DNA from: Myxococcales bacterium
GTDB taxonomy: Bacteria > Myxococcota_A > Bradymonadia > REDH01
DNA length: 64,000 nucleotides
NCBI GenBank assembly: GCA_020633625.1
Contig: JACKDJ010000010.1
Coordinates: 62,001-126,000, forward strand
Direction of reading: 5' to 3'
Shown: one piece after another, positions 17,910 through 27,800 of the stretch
How positions within the stretch are numbered: the stretch's first letter is position 1
How the letters are laid out: each line of letters begins with the position of its first letter
Program-made: the position numbers and the translations under genes
The notes under the pieces: generated by a model
Databases searched by the model: none
The model's input: the letters and a program-made list of their open reading frames with translations, nothing else
Told to the model about the DNA's origin: nothing

Positions 17910-18406
17910 TGCGCCACCTCTGCCGCGCCGAGCGCGGGTGCGGCGCCGCCCGGCGCCGGCGGTCCGGCGTCGGGGCCGCGGCACTGGCCGTCGAAGCCCA
18001 GCGAGGCGGCGGCCTCGGGGTGCTCGAAGTAGACGATGCAGAGCATCGCCTTCACCGCAAACAGCGTCAGCCCAAGGGGGCTACGCTCCCAGCGCTCCAG
18101 CGCGGTAGCGCGGCGCGCGAAGTCGAGCCGAGCGAGAGTCGGCGGCCGAAAGACGAGCAGCGGTCCGAGCCACGCCATCAGCAGGAGCGACGCCCGCACC
18201 ACCCACGCGCTGCGGCCGCGCACTGTGTCGAGGTGCGCCCTCAGCTCGCTGCACATCCATCGCAGTCGCCCTGGCGGCGGAGGTCCGGCGGCGGTGGAGA
18301 ACAGCACCTCGGCGACCGCGTACGCCTGACGAACCCAGCCAATCGTCGGCTCGGGGGCGTCTTGGGCGCCGTGGTCTACCCACCAAGTGGGGATCGAGTC
18401 AGACAC
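17906..18406 (-). CDS. Small membrane-associated protein resembling the N-terminal region of long-chain alcohol oxidases
   Basis: 166 residues from a GTG start, with a Trp-rich N-terminus (IPTWWVDHG). One clear hydrophobic segment (WVVRASLLLMAWLGPLLVF) is followed by RRATALERWERSPLGLTLFA and VKAMLCIVYFEHPEAAASLGFDG. That last pattern (helix, then Y-x-x-P-x-x-x-x-x-x-G-Y/F-D/P-G) is one I recognise from the segment preceding the FAD domain in fatty alcohol oxidases. It overlaps the GMC gene by 4 nt, so the two would be made together. I infer a membrane anchor or partner subunit for the oxidase. The resemblance is from memory of the family and should be checked by profile search. Confidence 0.7.
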   Translation of the reverse strand: MSDSIPTWWVDHGAQDAPEPTIGWVRQAYAVAEVLFSTAAGPPPPGRLRWMCSELRAHLDTVRGRSAWVVRASLLLMAWLGPLLVFRPPTLARLDFARRATALERWERSPLGLTLFAVKAMLCIVYFEHPEAAASLGFDGQCRGPDAGPPAPGGAAPALGAAEVAQ

Positions 18407-18570
18407 GCAGAGCTCTGGGCGCGAGGCCCCCTCTGCATACCCGCAGCGGCGGCGGGCGAGAAGCGCGACGCGGCCTCGTCTGGGCCCCGGTGCTGCGTCG
18501 ACCGTCTCGTGGTCCCACCCACACCGCCGCGGCGCTTGACGTCGCCGCCGCGGCGGGCCGAACTGGCGTC

Positions 18571-20208
18571 ATGGAAGACACCGCCGCGTCGCGCATCCGC
18601 GCTCTGCTCTCCGACCTCGAGGTCGAACTCGACCCGCCAGCCGCCGCCGTCGCAGAGGCGGCGGCGCTCGTGGACGCGGCCGCGCGTCCGGGCGCGGCGA
18701 TGTTCGACGACGGCACCGAGGACCTGACCGCGCTGCCGTTCGTCACGATCGACAACGATGACTCGCGGGACCTCGATCAGGCCGTGTTCATCGAGCCAAA
18801 CGGCGCTGGGCTGATGGTCTGGTACGCGCTGGCAGACGCGGCCTACTTCGTGCGGCCAGGCACACAACTGTTCGAGGCGGCGCTCGCGCGGGGCTCGAGC
18901 ATCTACGCTCCGATCGGCGCCGCCCCGATGCTGCCACGCTCTCTCTCCGAGGGCCTCGTCTCCCTTAACCCGGGTGTAGAGCGACGCGCGCTCGTGTTCG
19001 TCGTCACGCTCGACGCGGACTGCGAGGTCGCCGGCGTTCGGCTTACGCGGGGAAAGATCCTCAGCCGCGCGAAGCTCACCTATTCCGGCGTTCAGGCCCT
19101 GCACGACTGCAGAGCGCGTGGCATCGAGCACGCGCTCGAGGGTCGCGAGTTCACCGAGTCACTGCTCCTCCTCTCGCGCTTCGGCGCGGCCCGGATCGAG
19201 CTGGGGCGCCAGCGCGGCGCGCTGGACTTCGAGCGGCGCGAGCTCGAGCTGTCGGTAGACCCCGCCGACCCACGCCGGCTCGTCGCTGTGTCGCGAGACC
19301 GGCTCGACGCGGAGCGGTGGAACGAGCAGCTCTCGCTGTTGGTCAACGTCGAGGGCGCGCGCCTGCTGGAGCGCTACGAGCGTCTGACCCCCGAGCTGCA
19401 GGCCGTGTTTCGCGTTCACCTGCCGCCGCTCGTCGAGCGCGTCGACGAGGTCGCTGACACGATCGGCGCGATCGTCGCCGCGCAGGCGCTGCCAGAGGAG
19501 TGGCTCTGGGACCCCACCCGCGAGGCCCTCGCCGCGTACGTCGATCGGCTGCCTCGCGGCGCCGCGACGGAGCGCGTCCGGCGCGCGATCGAGGGCCAGG
19601 TGCGCGCCGCCAGCCGCGCCAGCGAGTTCTCGGCCAGACCTGGACCGCACCACGCCCTCGGCGTCGACGCCTACGCCCGGTTCTCTGCGCCGATGCGCGA
19701 GGTCGTCGGCATCTTCTCGCACAAGGAGCTGCTCGAAGTCCTCGAGCTCGCGACGCCGCTACCGATCGAGCAGGACGAGGCGCTGCGCGTCGCCGTCATC
19801 GAGGCCGCGAACCGCTCCCGACGGACGCAGCGGCGACTCGACGCCGAGCTCGAGCTGTGGGTCATCGAGCAGACGCTGGCCGACGACCTCGGCGTTCCCA
19901 CCGGGCGGCGACCTCGCCGGCGCGGGACACTGGTTGGCCTGCGATCGGACCGCCTCTACGTCGCCCTCGACGCGCTCGTCGTCGACCTGAAGGTCTATCT
20001 CAACGACCTGGCGAAGCTGACGGGTGGCACCTTCGAAGTGGGAGCGGCGACGGTCACCGAACGCGACGCTGGCGGCGACGTCGTCGGCACGCTGCGCGTC
20101 GGCGACGCGGTCGACGTCTGCGTACAGGCCTACGACTCGGACCGCCGCCGATACGTGCTCTCGGCGGCGCCCGCGGCGGGCGGCGATCAGACAGGAGCGG
20201 TGTCATGA
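18571..20208 (+). CDS. RNB-domain 3'-5' exoribonuclease (RNase II/R family)
   Basis: 545 residues from ATG 18571. The RNB catalytic core begins at LPFVTIDNDDSRDLDQAVF, aligned with the metal-binding Asp cluster of RNase II/R. Downstream come the typical YALADAAYFVRPG and LPRSLSEGLVSLNPG segments. The C-terminal ~90 residues (GTLVGLRSDRLYVALDALVVDLKVYL ... GDAVDVCVQAYDSDRRRYVLS) look like an S1 domain. The protein lacks the cold-shock domains of full-length RNase R and is near RNase II size or smaller. The fourth Asp of the usual D-x-D-D is Gln here (DLDQ). The next gene starts inside its stop codon (ATGA), an odd pairing since the product is a condensation-type acyltransferase. Confidence 0.9.
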   Translation: MEDTAASRIRALLSDLEVELDPPAAAVAEAAALVDAAARPGAAMFDDGTEDLTALPFVTIDNDDSRDLDQAVFIEPNGAGLMVWYALADAAYFVRPGTQLFEAALARGSSIYAPIGAAPMLPRSLSEGLVSLNPGVERRALVFVVTLDADCEVAGVRLTRGKILSRAKLTYSGVQALHDCRARGIEHALEGREFTESLLLLSRFGAARIELGRQRGALDFERRELELSVDPADPRRLVAVSRDRLDAERWNEQLSLLVNVEGARLLERYERLTPELQAVFRVHLPPLVERVDEVADTIGAIVAAQALPEEWLWDPTREALAAYVDRLPRGAATERVRRAIEGQVRAASRASEFSARPGPHHALGVDAYARFSAPMREVVGIFSHKELLEVLELATPLPIEQDEALRVAVIEAANRSRRTQRRLDAELELWVIEQTLADDLGVPTGRRPRRRGTLVGLRSDRLYVALDALVVDLKVYLNDLAKLTGGTFEVGAATVTERDAGGDVVGTLRVGDAVDVCVQAYDSDRRRYVLSAAPAAGGDQTGAVS

Positions 20209-21482
20209 CGGCAGGACGACGACTAGGCCCCAGCGAGGAGGTGCTGCTGCGCCTCGACCAGGTGATGTCGCTGAACTTCACCACCGTCGCGCGGGTCCGC
20301 GGGTCGCTGGCGCCGGCGCAGCTCTCGGATGGGCTCGCGGCGCTCCAGAGGCGCCACCCCCTGCTGCGGGTGGCGCTCGACGTCGCGGCCACGGCGTTTG
20401 TCCCGACGGACCGCCCCATTCCGCTGCGAGTCGTCGCGGGGGGCGATTGGCGTGCAGAGGTCGAGCGCGAGGTACTGGAACGGTTCGACGTCGCGAACGG
20501 GCCGCTCGGGCGCCTTGTTTGGATCCCGGGCGACGACGAAGTCGGGCACATCTTGTTCACGCTTCACCACACCATCGGTGATGGCAAGAGCGGCGCGTTC
20601 GCGGTTCGAGATCTGCTCCGAGCCGTGGCGGGAGATGAGCTCGAGCTGCTCGAGGACCCAGGCCCGGTCGACGCCCGCGTCCGCCCGGTGGCGCGCGGCG
20701 CGCGAGGGCTGTTTGGTGCGCTCCGGTTCTTCGCGGCGCAGCAGGTCGGTGACCTCGTCGTCGGAAAGCCGGCCGGGGCGCGGCGCGCGGTAGACGCCGC
20801 GCCGCCGGACCGTACGGTCGTGTTTTGCCCGGTCGAGCTGCAAGCAGACGAGGTCGCCGAGCTGGTCGGCCGGTGTCGGGCGCACGAGACGACGCTCCAC
20901 GGGCTTCTCTTGACGGCGTTCGCGCAGGCGATCATCGCCGAGTCTGGCGCCAGCGTCGCGCCCGTGCTCCTTGGCTCGCCGGTCGACCTGCGCAAGACGC
21001 TGGTCCCACCGATCGCCGACGAGGTGGGTTTGTTCGTCTCGATGCTTCCCTACCGCACCAAGCTCGACGTCGAGGCGCCGCCGTGGGACGTCGCGCGGGC
21101 GCTGCGTCGCGACATCGACGTGCAGCGCGCGCGCGGCGCAGAGGACGTCACGCTGCGCGCGCTGCCCGTGGCTGCCCGGCTCGCGGGCGCAGGGCGGGTC
21201 TCGGTCGCCGAGTTTGGTCGACGGTGGGAGGGGGCGCTGCAGTCGACCGCCGGTCTCACAAATCTTGGCCGGCTCCCGATCGAGCCGCAGATCGGCGGCG
21301 TCTTGGTCGAGACACTGCACTTCGCGGTGTGCCCGTCGATCCTGGGCGTGACGGTGAGCTCGGCGACGTCGCTGGCGGGGAACCTGACGTGGAACCATCA
21401 CTTCATCGCGCCCTTCGTGTCGCGCGAGCGCGCCGAGCGCATCAGCGCAGACGCGGTCGCCCGGGTCCGCGCGGCGCGCTGA
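20205..21482 (+). CDS. Condensation-domain-like acyltransferase (HHxxxDG)
   Basis: 425 residues starting in the ATGA overlap with the RNB gene. The acyltransferase signature HHTIGDGKS lies around residue 125, matching HHxxxDG of NRPS condensation domains, Pap-type acyltransferases and wax-ester/DGAT enzymes. An N-terminal subdomain opens with LDQVMSLNFTTVARVRGSL and ALQRRHPLLRVAL, the typical chain in which the first subdomain is followed by the RRHPxLR motif. The second half (VLLGSPVDLRKTL, EVGLFVSMLPYR) corresponds to the structural domain with the DFGWG-region equivalent degenerate. It stands alone, with no carrier or adenylation domain, so it may esterify a lipid or alcohol. It stops 1 bp before the convergent MFS stop. 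Confidence 0.82.
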   Translation: MTAGRRLGPSEEVLLRLDQVMSLNFTTVARVRGSLAPAQLSDGLAALQRRHPLLRVALDVAATAFVPTDRPIPLRVVAGGDWRAEVEREVLERFDVANGPLGRLVWIPGDDEVGHILFTLHHTIGDGKSGAFAVRDLLRAVAGDELELLEDPGPVDARVRPVARGARGLFGALRFFAAQQVGDLVVGKPAGARRAVDAAPPDRTVVFCPVELQADEVAELVGRCRAHETTLHGLLLTAFAQAIIAESGASVAPVLLGSPVDLRKTLVPPIADEVGLFVSMLPYRTKLDVEAPPWDVARALRRDIDVQRARGAEDVTLRALPVAARLAGAGRVSVAEFGRRWEGALQSTAGLTNLGRLPIEPQIGGVLVETLHFAVCPSILGVTVSSATSLAGNLTWNHHFIAPFVSRERAERISADAVARVRAAR

Positions 21483-21483
21483 G

Positions 21484-22680
21484 TCAGGCGAGCGGCTTCT
21501 GACGCGTCTCGGGCAGCCACGCCAAAATGAGCCCTAGCGCCAGGATCGGGCCGAGGACGGTGGGCCGGATCGCCGCGCCCCAGCCCCAGCGCTCGGCGGC
21601 CCAACCAACGACGATCGGCGCGATGACGTAGCCGACCCGGCCGATGAGGTTGTTGGTCCACGCGAACGCGTCGGCGCGGACGTCGGTGGGGAAGAGCTCG
21701 GTGGTGAGCGCGTTCATCACCGCGAGGACCGCCGAGACGCCGAAGATCGCCGCCGTGAGCGCTACCGTCAGCGCGGTCGCGCCGTGGAGGGAGTAGGCGG
21801 CCCAAACACCGGCGATCGTGACGCCGTAGATCACGACGGCGCCGGCGCGCCGCCCAACCGCGTCGAGCAGGCGACCTGCCGCAAACACGAGCGGCATCGA
21901 GACGAGCGACGCGAGCACGAGCGCGCGCCCGACCGCTGCGTCGTCGAGCCCGCGCTCAGAGACCGCGAACTCCTTCCAGAGCGAGACGGCCGTCTGTGTG
22001 CACAGGTACGTCAGGAACCAGACCGCGCCGACCTGCAGAACTCGGCGAAGGTGGTGGGTTCGAGTCAAGGCGAACAGGCTCGAGGGCGGCGGGACCTCTC
22101 GCGCCTCGAACCGAGCCGTCTCGCGCAGGTCGCGTCGCGCGTATGCGAGCAGCACGAGGGGGATCACGCCCGCGAGATAGACCGCCCGCCACCCCAGTGA
22201 CGTGCCGAGCAGGATCGGCGTGATCCCGGCGCAGAAGACGGCGCCGAGCGACGAGAACGCCTGGATCGCGCCGATCACGAAGCCGCGGCGCTCGTCTGGA
22301 AACTCCTCGGCCGCGTAGACCATGCTCGTCGCCCACTCGCCGATCAGGAACACTCGGGCGACGAGCTGGGCGAGGGCGAAGATCCAGACGTTTGGGGCGA
22401 GGCCACTCACGAGTGTCGCGAGCGTGTAGCCTGCGATCGTCAGGGTGAGCACTGGCTTTCGCCCCCACACATCGGCCTTGCGGACGAGGAGCCACGCGAC
22501 GACGGTGCCGAAGTTGACGACGGCGAGCAGCGCCCCGGCCTGCTGCGGTGTGAGACCGAAGTCGGCCCGCAGGTTCGGCAGAATGTTGGCCAGCGCCAAG
22601 AAGTCGTAGCCCTCGAAGAACGTCGCGACGCCGAGGAAGGCGAAGAGTCGGCGCTGGTACGGAGAGAACGGCGTGGCCAC
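21484..22680 (-). CDS. Major facilitator superfamily transporter
   Basis: 398 residues from GTG 22680, twelve predicted membrane segments by hydrophobic runs. The N-terminus FLGVATFFEGYDFLALANILPNLRADFGL resembles the sugar/aromatic-acid:H+ symporter branch (FxDGYDxxxxxxxxPxLxxxxG). The inter-helix 2-3 loop is RKADVWGRKPVL, the MFS signature in slightly altered form. The mid-molecule ERRGFVIGAIQAF and second-half ELFPTDVRADAFAWTNNLIGR are also typical of MFS. Substrate unknown; organic acid import is a family-based guess. The gene faces the condensation-type acyltransferase gene, stops 1 bp apart, and diverges from the FG-GAP lipoprotein. Confidence 0.9.
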   Translation of the reverse strand: MATPFSPYQRRLFAFLGVATFFEGYDFLALANILPNLRADFGLTPQQAGALLAVVNFGTVVAWLLVRKADVWGRKPVLTLTIAGYTLATLVSGLAPNVWIFALAQLVARVFLIGEWATSMVYAAEEFPDERRGFVIGAIQAFSSLGAVFCAGITPILLGTSLGWRAVYLAGVIPLVLLAYARRDLRETARFEAREVPPPSSLFALTRTHHLRRVLQVGAVWFLTYLCTQTAVSLWKEFAVSERGLDDAAVGRALVLASLVSMPLVFAAGRLLDAVGRRAGAVVIYGVTIAGVWAAYSLHGATALTVALTAAIFGVSAVLAVMNALTTELFPTDVRADAFAWTNNLIGRVGYVIAPIVVGWAAERWGWGAAIRPTVLGPILALGLILAWLPETRQKPLA

Positions 22681-22829
22681 GGCTGCCTCGGTCGGGGGTG
22701 GGCCGAGCGTACTCGAAGCGGCACTCGGAGCAGAAGCGCGATGGGCTTGGCGCGGGGCGCGACCTCTTTGGACGCTTGACGCCGATCGTCGTCGGCGTCA
22801 CGCTGCGGGGGCTGTCCGAGGAGTTGACG

Positions 22830-24809
22830 TTGCACCGAGAGCCGCAGCGCGTTCGATCGCGAGCCTGCCGCGCGTCAGCGCGTGCGGACGGGCTCGTGGG
22901 TGTCGCGGTCGCGGCCGTGTGCGTGACGCTCAGCGGAGCGAGTTGCGGCATCGAGTCGATGAGCTCCGAGCCGTCCGCGTCCGCGCTCGATGGCTGCGAC
23001 CGTGCCAGCGCGACCACGAGCTGCTTCGCGGGCGCTCGGCTCCCGCCGTCTGCGATGGCGGACGGCGCGGTCGGCCAGGCCGACGCCGGCGATCCGTCAG
23101 AGGTGGACGTTGCGCCGGGTCGGACGCTCGACATCGATCTCGGCTACGAGGTCCCGCCGGTGACCGGCGCTTTCGCGCAGGACCTCGAGCTGGCCGCGCG
23201 CTTTCCTCCGGCCGACTTCATGGTACCGGCGCCCGACGACCTTGCGGCGGCGATGTCGGAGCTCGAGGAATCTCGTGCGATGGCGCTCGACCTCGACTGG
23301 GACGGTGATCTCGACCTCCTCATCCGAGCTCGGTTTCCAGACGCCGAGTTCGGTGCCGGAACGGCCGTGATCCTCGCCGAAGGCGACGGGCACTGGACAC
23401 CGCCGGAGCGCTTCCGCCTGAACGCTCCGCCGGTTGCCTGGTTCGGGCTCGACAAGTGCTACTCCGCAGTCGACGTAGTCGGCGACGCCGCTGTCGACCT
23501 GGTTTGTCTCGAGCCGGGAGTCACGGTCGTCGAAGGCGAGCTCCGAGACGGACGCTCCGGGATCGTGTGGGAGCGGCGCCACGTCCTGCTGCCGGGACTG
23601 TGGAACGAGGTCCCCGTCGAGTTTCGCAACCGATCCGGCGAAATCGACGTCGGAGCCGCAAGCTATCCAAACGCGGTTCAAGTGATCGCGATGGATATCG
23701 ACCGCGATGGCGACACAGACGTTGTCGTGTCGACGCTCAGCCAGGGCAGCCCGGCCCTGCTGCTACAGCACGAGGCTGACGGCGCCTGGACGCTCCGGCA
23801 GGATCTGCACACGGGGTTTCACTTCGGCGCGCTGCCTTGGCTCTACGCCGAACTCGGTGAGTGGGGGCTCAGCTTCTTCACCGAGGGCGCACAGTTTGCC
23901 GCGGGTTGGAACGAGAACTCCGTCCGTCTCTATGACCCCGAGTCCGACGGCTTCGTGTCGTTGTATCCCGATCCCCGACCCGGCGATGACGCCGCTGCGA
24001 ACCTCGGACCACCTGCCGCCCCGGACGCCGTGATCGCGACCCCGATGGGTGAGAGCTGGCTGCAGCTGGTCCCGGGCGAGCCCCCGCTGCTCGTCACCTC
24101 GGAGCAGCCGTGGGCCTGGACGCTATTCGTGCGGCGAGACAGAGACTGGGTGCGACTCACCGACGCCATCGTCGGCCTAGGGCGGCCGCACTCGTCCGAC
24201 GATGTCAGGCGCGAGGTCTGGGCGCAGCAAGCGACGTCGTTGCGGGGTGCTGCGTGGGTCCACGATCTGGTCGCCGCCGTGTCTACCGGGCCCGTGCAGG
24301 GAAGGCAGGACCTCGGACGCCAGGGCGCGTGGCTCTCCCCGCCGCCCGGGGAGACATCGCTGGAGGTCCTGATAAGGACACGCGACGGGTTCGACAACCG
24401 CGGCCCCGAGAACTTCGTCGAGCACGGGTACAAGGCGATGCAAGTAGCAGACGTCGATGGAGACGGTCGCCCAGACGTGGTTGTCGGGGGTACCAGCATC
24501 TTCCCCGAGGTCTGGTACAACCGGCTCGACCCCGTCGGCGGCATCCTGCACCTCGTGCCCCGAGGCTGCGCGCACGACTGTATCGTCGAGGTCGAGGACG
24601 TAGACACTGGATACGTTCACCGGCAGCAGGTCACCAACTCCGCCAATCCGTGGATCATGGGGCCTCCGGAGGTGTTCGTCGGTGTCGGCGATGCGCAGCA
24701 GGTCACGGTCCGGCTCTACCGACGCGTCGACGAGGAACCCCAGACCGCGACGTTGCCGGCGGCCGGCACGTGGTACATGGACCCGGGCGAGGAGCCCTAC
24801 CAGCTCTGA
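22830..24809 (+). CDS. FG-GAP/VCBS-repeat secreted lipoprotein
   Basis: The start is uncertain. TTG 22830 is preferred because it leaves ~150 bp for the divergent MFS promoter and gives a lipoprotein signal (VAVAAVCVTLSGASC). GTG 22698 would add 44 unlikely residues, and GTG 22896 would start inside the hydrophobic core. About 659 residues. At least three FG-GAP-like Ca-binding turns are visible: ALDLDWDGDLDLLIRA, AMDIDRDGDTDVVVST and VADVDGDGRPDVVVGG. These suggest a beta-propeller exposed at the cell surface. The mid-region carries Trp-rich strands typical of propeller blades. It converges on the Cys-rich repeat gene with 9 bp between stops. No enzymatic motif is visible, so binding or adhesion is the likely role. 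Confidence 0.8.
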   Translation: MHREPQRVRSRACRASARADGLVGVAVAAVCVTLSGASCGIESMSSEPSASALDGCDRASATTSCFAGARLPPSAMADGAVGQADAGDPSEVDVAPGRTLDIDLGYEVPPVTGAFAQDLELAARFPPADFMVPAPDDLAAAMSELEESRAMALDLDWDGDLDLLIRARFPDAEFGAGTAVILAEGDGHWTPPERFRLNAPPVAWFGLDKCYSAVDVVGDAAVDLVCLEPGVTVVEGELRDGRSGIVWERRHVLLPGLWNEVPVEFRNRSGEIDVGAASYPNAVQVIAMDIDRDGDTDVVVSTLSQGSPALLLQHEADGAWTLRQDLHTGFHFGALPWLYAELGEWGLSFFTEGAQFAAGWNENSVRLYDPESDGFVSLYPDPRPGDDAAANLGPPAAPDAVIATPMGESWLQLVPGEPPLLVTSEQPWAWTLFVRRDRDWVRLTDAIVGLGRPHSSDDVRREVWAQQATSLRGAAWVHDLVAAVSTGPVQGRQDLGRQGAWLSPPPGETSLEVLIRTRDGFDNRGPENFVEHGYKAMQVADVDGDGRPDVVVGGTSIFPEVWYNRLDPVGGILHLVPRGCAHDCIVEVEDVDTGYVHRQQVTNSANPWIMGPPEVFVGVGDAQQVTVRLYRRVDEEPQTATLPAAGTWYMDPGEEPYQL

Positions 24810-24818
24810 CCTCGGCCG

Positions 24819-27800
24819 CTATCGCCAGAAGAGCGCGATCGGGCCGGTCGCTCGCAGGCGCCCGCAGCCGCTGCGGTCTGCACGCTCCCACAGCCCGTGC
24901 GCGATCGAGTACCCGACGGCTGCGACGGCGCCGCAGGGTTGGCCCGGCTCCGGACCGGTGCCGATCCACACGCCGCCGAATCTCCACCAGAGACGCAGCG
25001 CGCCAGACTGCAGCGGATAGCCCGAGGTAGACTCGATGCTGGCACCGGTCGCCACCACGTCACACCCCGCCGCGCAGCTCGCGTCGAGCGGGATCGCGGT
25101 CGTCGCCGAGAGGTGCTCTAGCGGGCCGCCTGCGCCGGGCGTCAGGCCCGAGAGGACGACGAACTCGCGTGAAGCGACGTCGAGTAGCATGAGCTGTCGC
25201 TCGCCGGACGCGGCCGCCCGCGGCATGTGACCGCGGCAGCCGCCGCTTGGGCTCGGTGACGCGCACCAGCCGGGGTCGACGATCGGCGCCGCAGGATCGT
25301 CCGCGCGGACGACGGAGATCAGCGTCCAGCCGCCGGTTGCCAAGCCTTGCTCGCAGTAGGCGTCCGTTGCGACACCGTCGACGTCGAGCTCGTAGAGACC
25401 CGACACCCGTCCGCCGCCTGCCAGCACCTCGGCACACGACGTCGGCAGCGCGCACTGGCCATCGGCGCAGAGCCACGAGGCGCAGTCGGCCGACCGCCGA
25501 CACGTCGCGCCGGTCGAGCAGGGCGCGCAGGTGCCGCCGCAGTCCGCGTCGGCCTCTTCTGCGTTCCGCACGCCGTCGTCGCAGCGTGGTGTCGCGCAAG
25601 TCCCGCCGGCGCAGCGCGCCGACACGCAATCCGTCGCGCTCGTGCAGCGCGCGCCGTCTCGGCACGGGCCACACACACCACCACAGTCGGTGTCGACCTC
25701 GTCGCCGTTTGCGACGCCGTCGAGGCAGCTCGGGGCTCCACACCGCCCGGCGACGCAGCGCCCGGAGTCGCAGTCGCCACCGACTCGACAGGCGGCGTCG
25801 ATGGCGCACGGCCCACACGGGCCTCCGCAGTCGACGTCGACCTCGAGGCCGTTGCGGTGCCGGTCGTCGCACGACGGGCGCGCGCACTCACCCTCGCTGC
25901 ACACGCCGCTGTCGCAGTCCTCGCTGTTTGCGCACCGGATCCCCGCTGGGCACGGCGCGCAGCTTCCACCGCAGTCGGTGCCCGTCTCGTCGCCGTTGGC
26001 GACGCGGTCCGCGCAGGTCGCCGCGCGACACCCCCCACCGTCGCACACGCCGGTGACGCAGTCCGCCGCGGCGCGGCAGACCGCGTCGACCGCGCACCGC
26101 GGGCACTCGCCGCCGCAGTCGATGTCGGCTTCGTCGCCGTTTCGGACGCCGTCGGTGCAGCTCGGGACGCTGCAGCGCCCGTCTACGCAGCGCCGCGATC
26201 GGCAGTCCGTGTCGGCGACGCATTCGGCGCTCGGCGCGCACGGCTCGCAGATCGGCCCGCCGCAGTCCGTGTCGGTCTCGCTCCCGTTTCGGACGCGATC
26301 ACGGCACGTGGCAGGGGCACACTCTCCGTCGTCACAGACACCCTGTCGACAGTCGACGGCGCGCTCGCAGCCTCGCCCGGGCTCGCAGCCCGCGCATGGA
26401 CCTCCGCAGTCTGTGTCGGTCTCGCGCTGGTTGCGGACGCCGTCTGCGCATGTCGGCGCGCGGCAGACGCGGTCCGTGCAGACGCCCGAGACGCAGTCGC
26501 CGCCGAGCAAACATGTGGCGTCGACGTCACACCGACCACACGAGCCGCCGCAGTCGACGTCGGTCTCGTCGCCGTTTCGCACGTTGTCGTCGCAGGTCGG
26601 TGCGGCGCACGAGCCGCGCGAGCACACGGACGAGATGCAGTCGGCAGCGACGGCGCACCGGGCGCCGGGGGCGGCGCACGCGGGGCATCGTCCGCCGCAG
26701 TCGACGTCCGTCTCGTCGGCGTTGCGGACCCGGTCCATACAGCTCGGCGCGGCGCACTCCCCGCCTGCGCACACACCGTCTGCGCAGTCCGAGGCCGAGC
26801 GGCAGCCGTGACCGCTTGCGCACGGGCTGCAGGCGCCGCCGCAGTCCATATCGGACTCGTCGCCGTTGTGGACGGCGTCGTCGCACGCCGCGGTCGCGCA
26901 CCGGCCCTCTACGCAGCGGCGCGACGTGCACTCGGTGTCGCCGGTGCACGTCGCACGGGCGGTGCACGGTGCGCAGGGGCCACCGCAGTCGACATCGGTC
27001 TCGTCGCCGTTCCAGGTCCCGTCATCGCAGCGTGGCGCACGACACTCGCCGCCGTCGCAGACGCGACTCGCGCAGTCGCGCGCTCCGTCGCAGCCGCCGC
27101 CAGTCGCGCACGCCGCGCACGATCCGCCGCAGTCGGTGCCTGTCTCTGCTCCGTTCCGAACGCCGTCTTCGCACGTGCCCTCGAGGCACCGCGCGAGCTC
27201 GCACACGCCGTCTCGGCAGTCGGCTGCAGCCCGGCACGCACGGCCGGGGGAGCAGGCGTCGCAGGCGCCGCCGCAGTCGACGTCGGACTCATCGCCGTTG
27301 CGAACGCCGTCTTCGCAGCTGGCGCTCTCGCAGGCGCCGCGGCGACACACTGCGCTGGAGCAGTCGGTCGCGGCGCGACAACCAACGCCGGCGGCGCAGG
27401 TAGGGCAGCGGCCGCCGCAGTCGGGTCCTGTCTCGTCGCCATTGGCGACGTCATCGTGGCACGACGGCGGCTGGCAGCGGCCGTGGCTGCATACCTGGGT
27501 CTCGCACTCGTCGCCGGTCTCGCACAGGCTCGCGACGCCGCAGCGGCCGCAGGACCCGCCGCAGTCTGCGTCGGTCTCGTCGCCGTTGCGAATGCCGTCA
27601 TCGCAAGCGGCCGTTCTGCACATTCCGTCGCGACAGACCTCGGTCGCGCAGTCCTGCCGCGTGGCGCACGCCGCGCCGACCGCACACGGTCCGCACGGGC
27701 CTCCGCAGTCGACGTCCGTCTCGCGTCCGTTTGGGACCCCGTCGTCGCACGCGGGCGCCGCGCACCTCTCGCGCACGCAAGCGCCTGACTCGCAGTCGCC

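Noticed and set aside
22698..22829. N-terminal extension of the FG-GAP lipoprotein to GTG 22698.
   Set aside because: It would leave 17 bp to the divergent MFS start, and the added residues precede a later lipoprotein signal; a later start is more likely.
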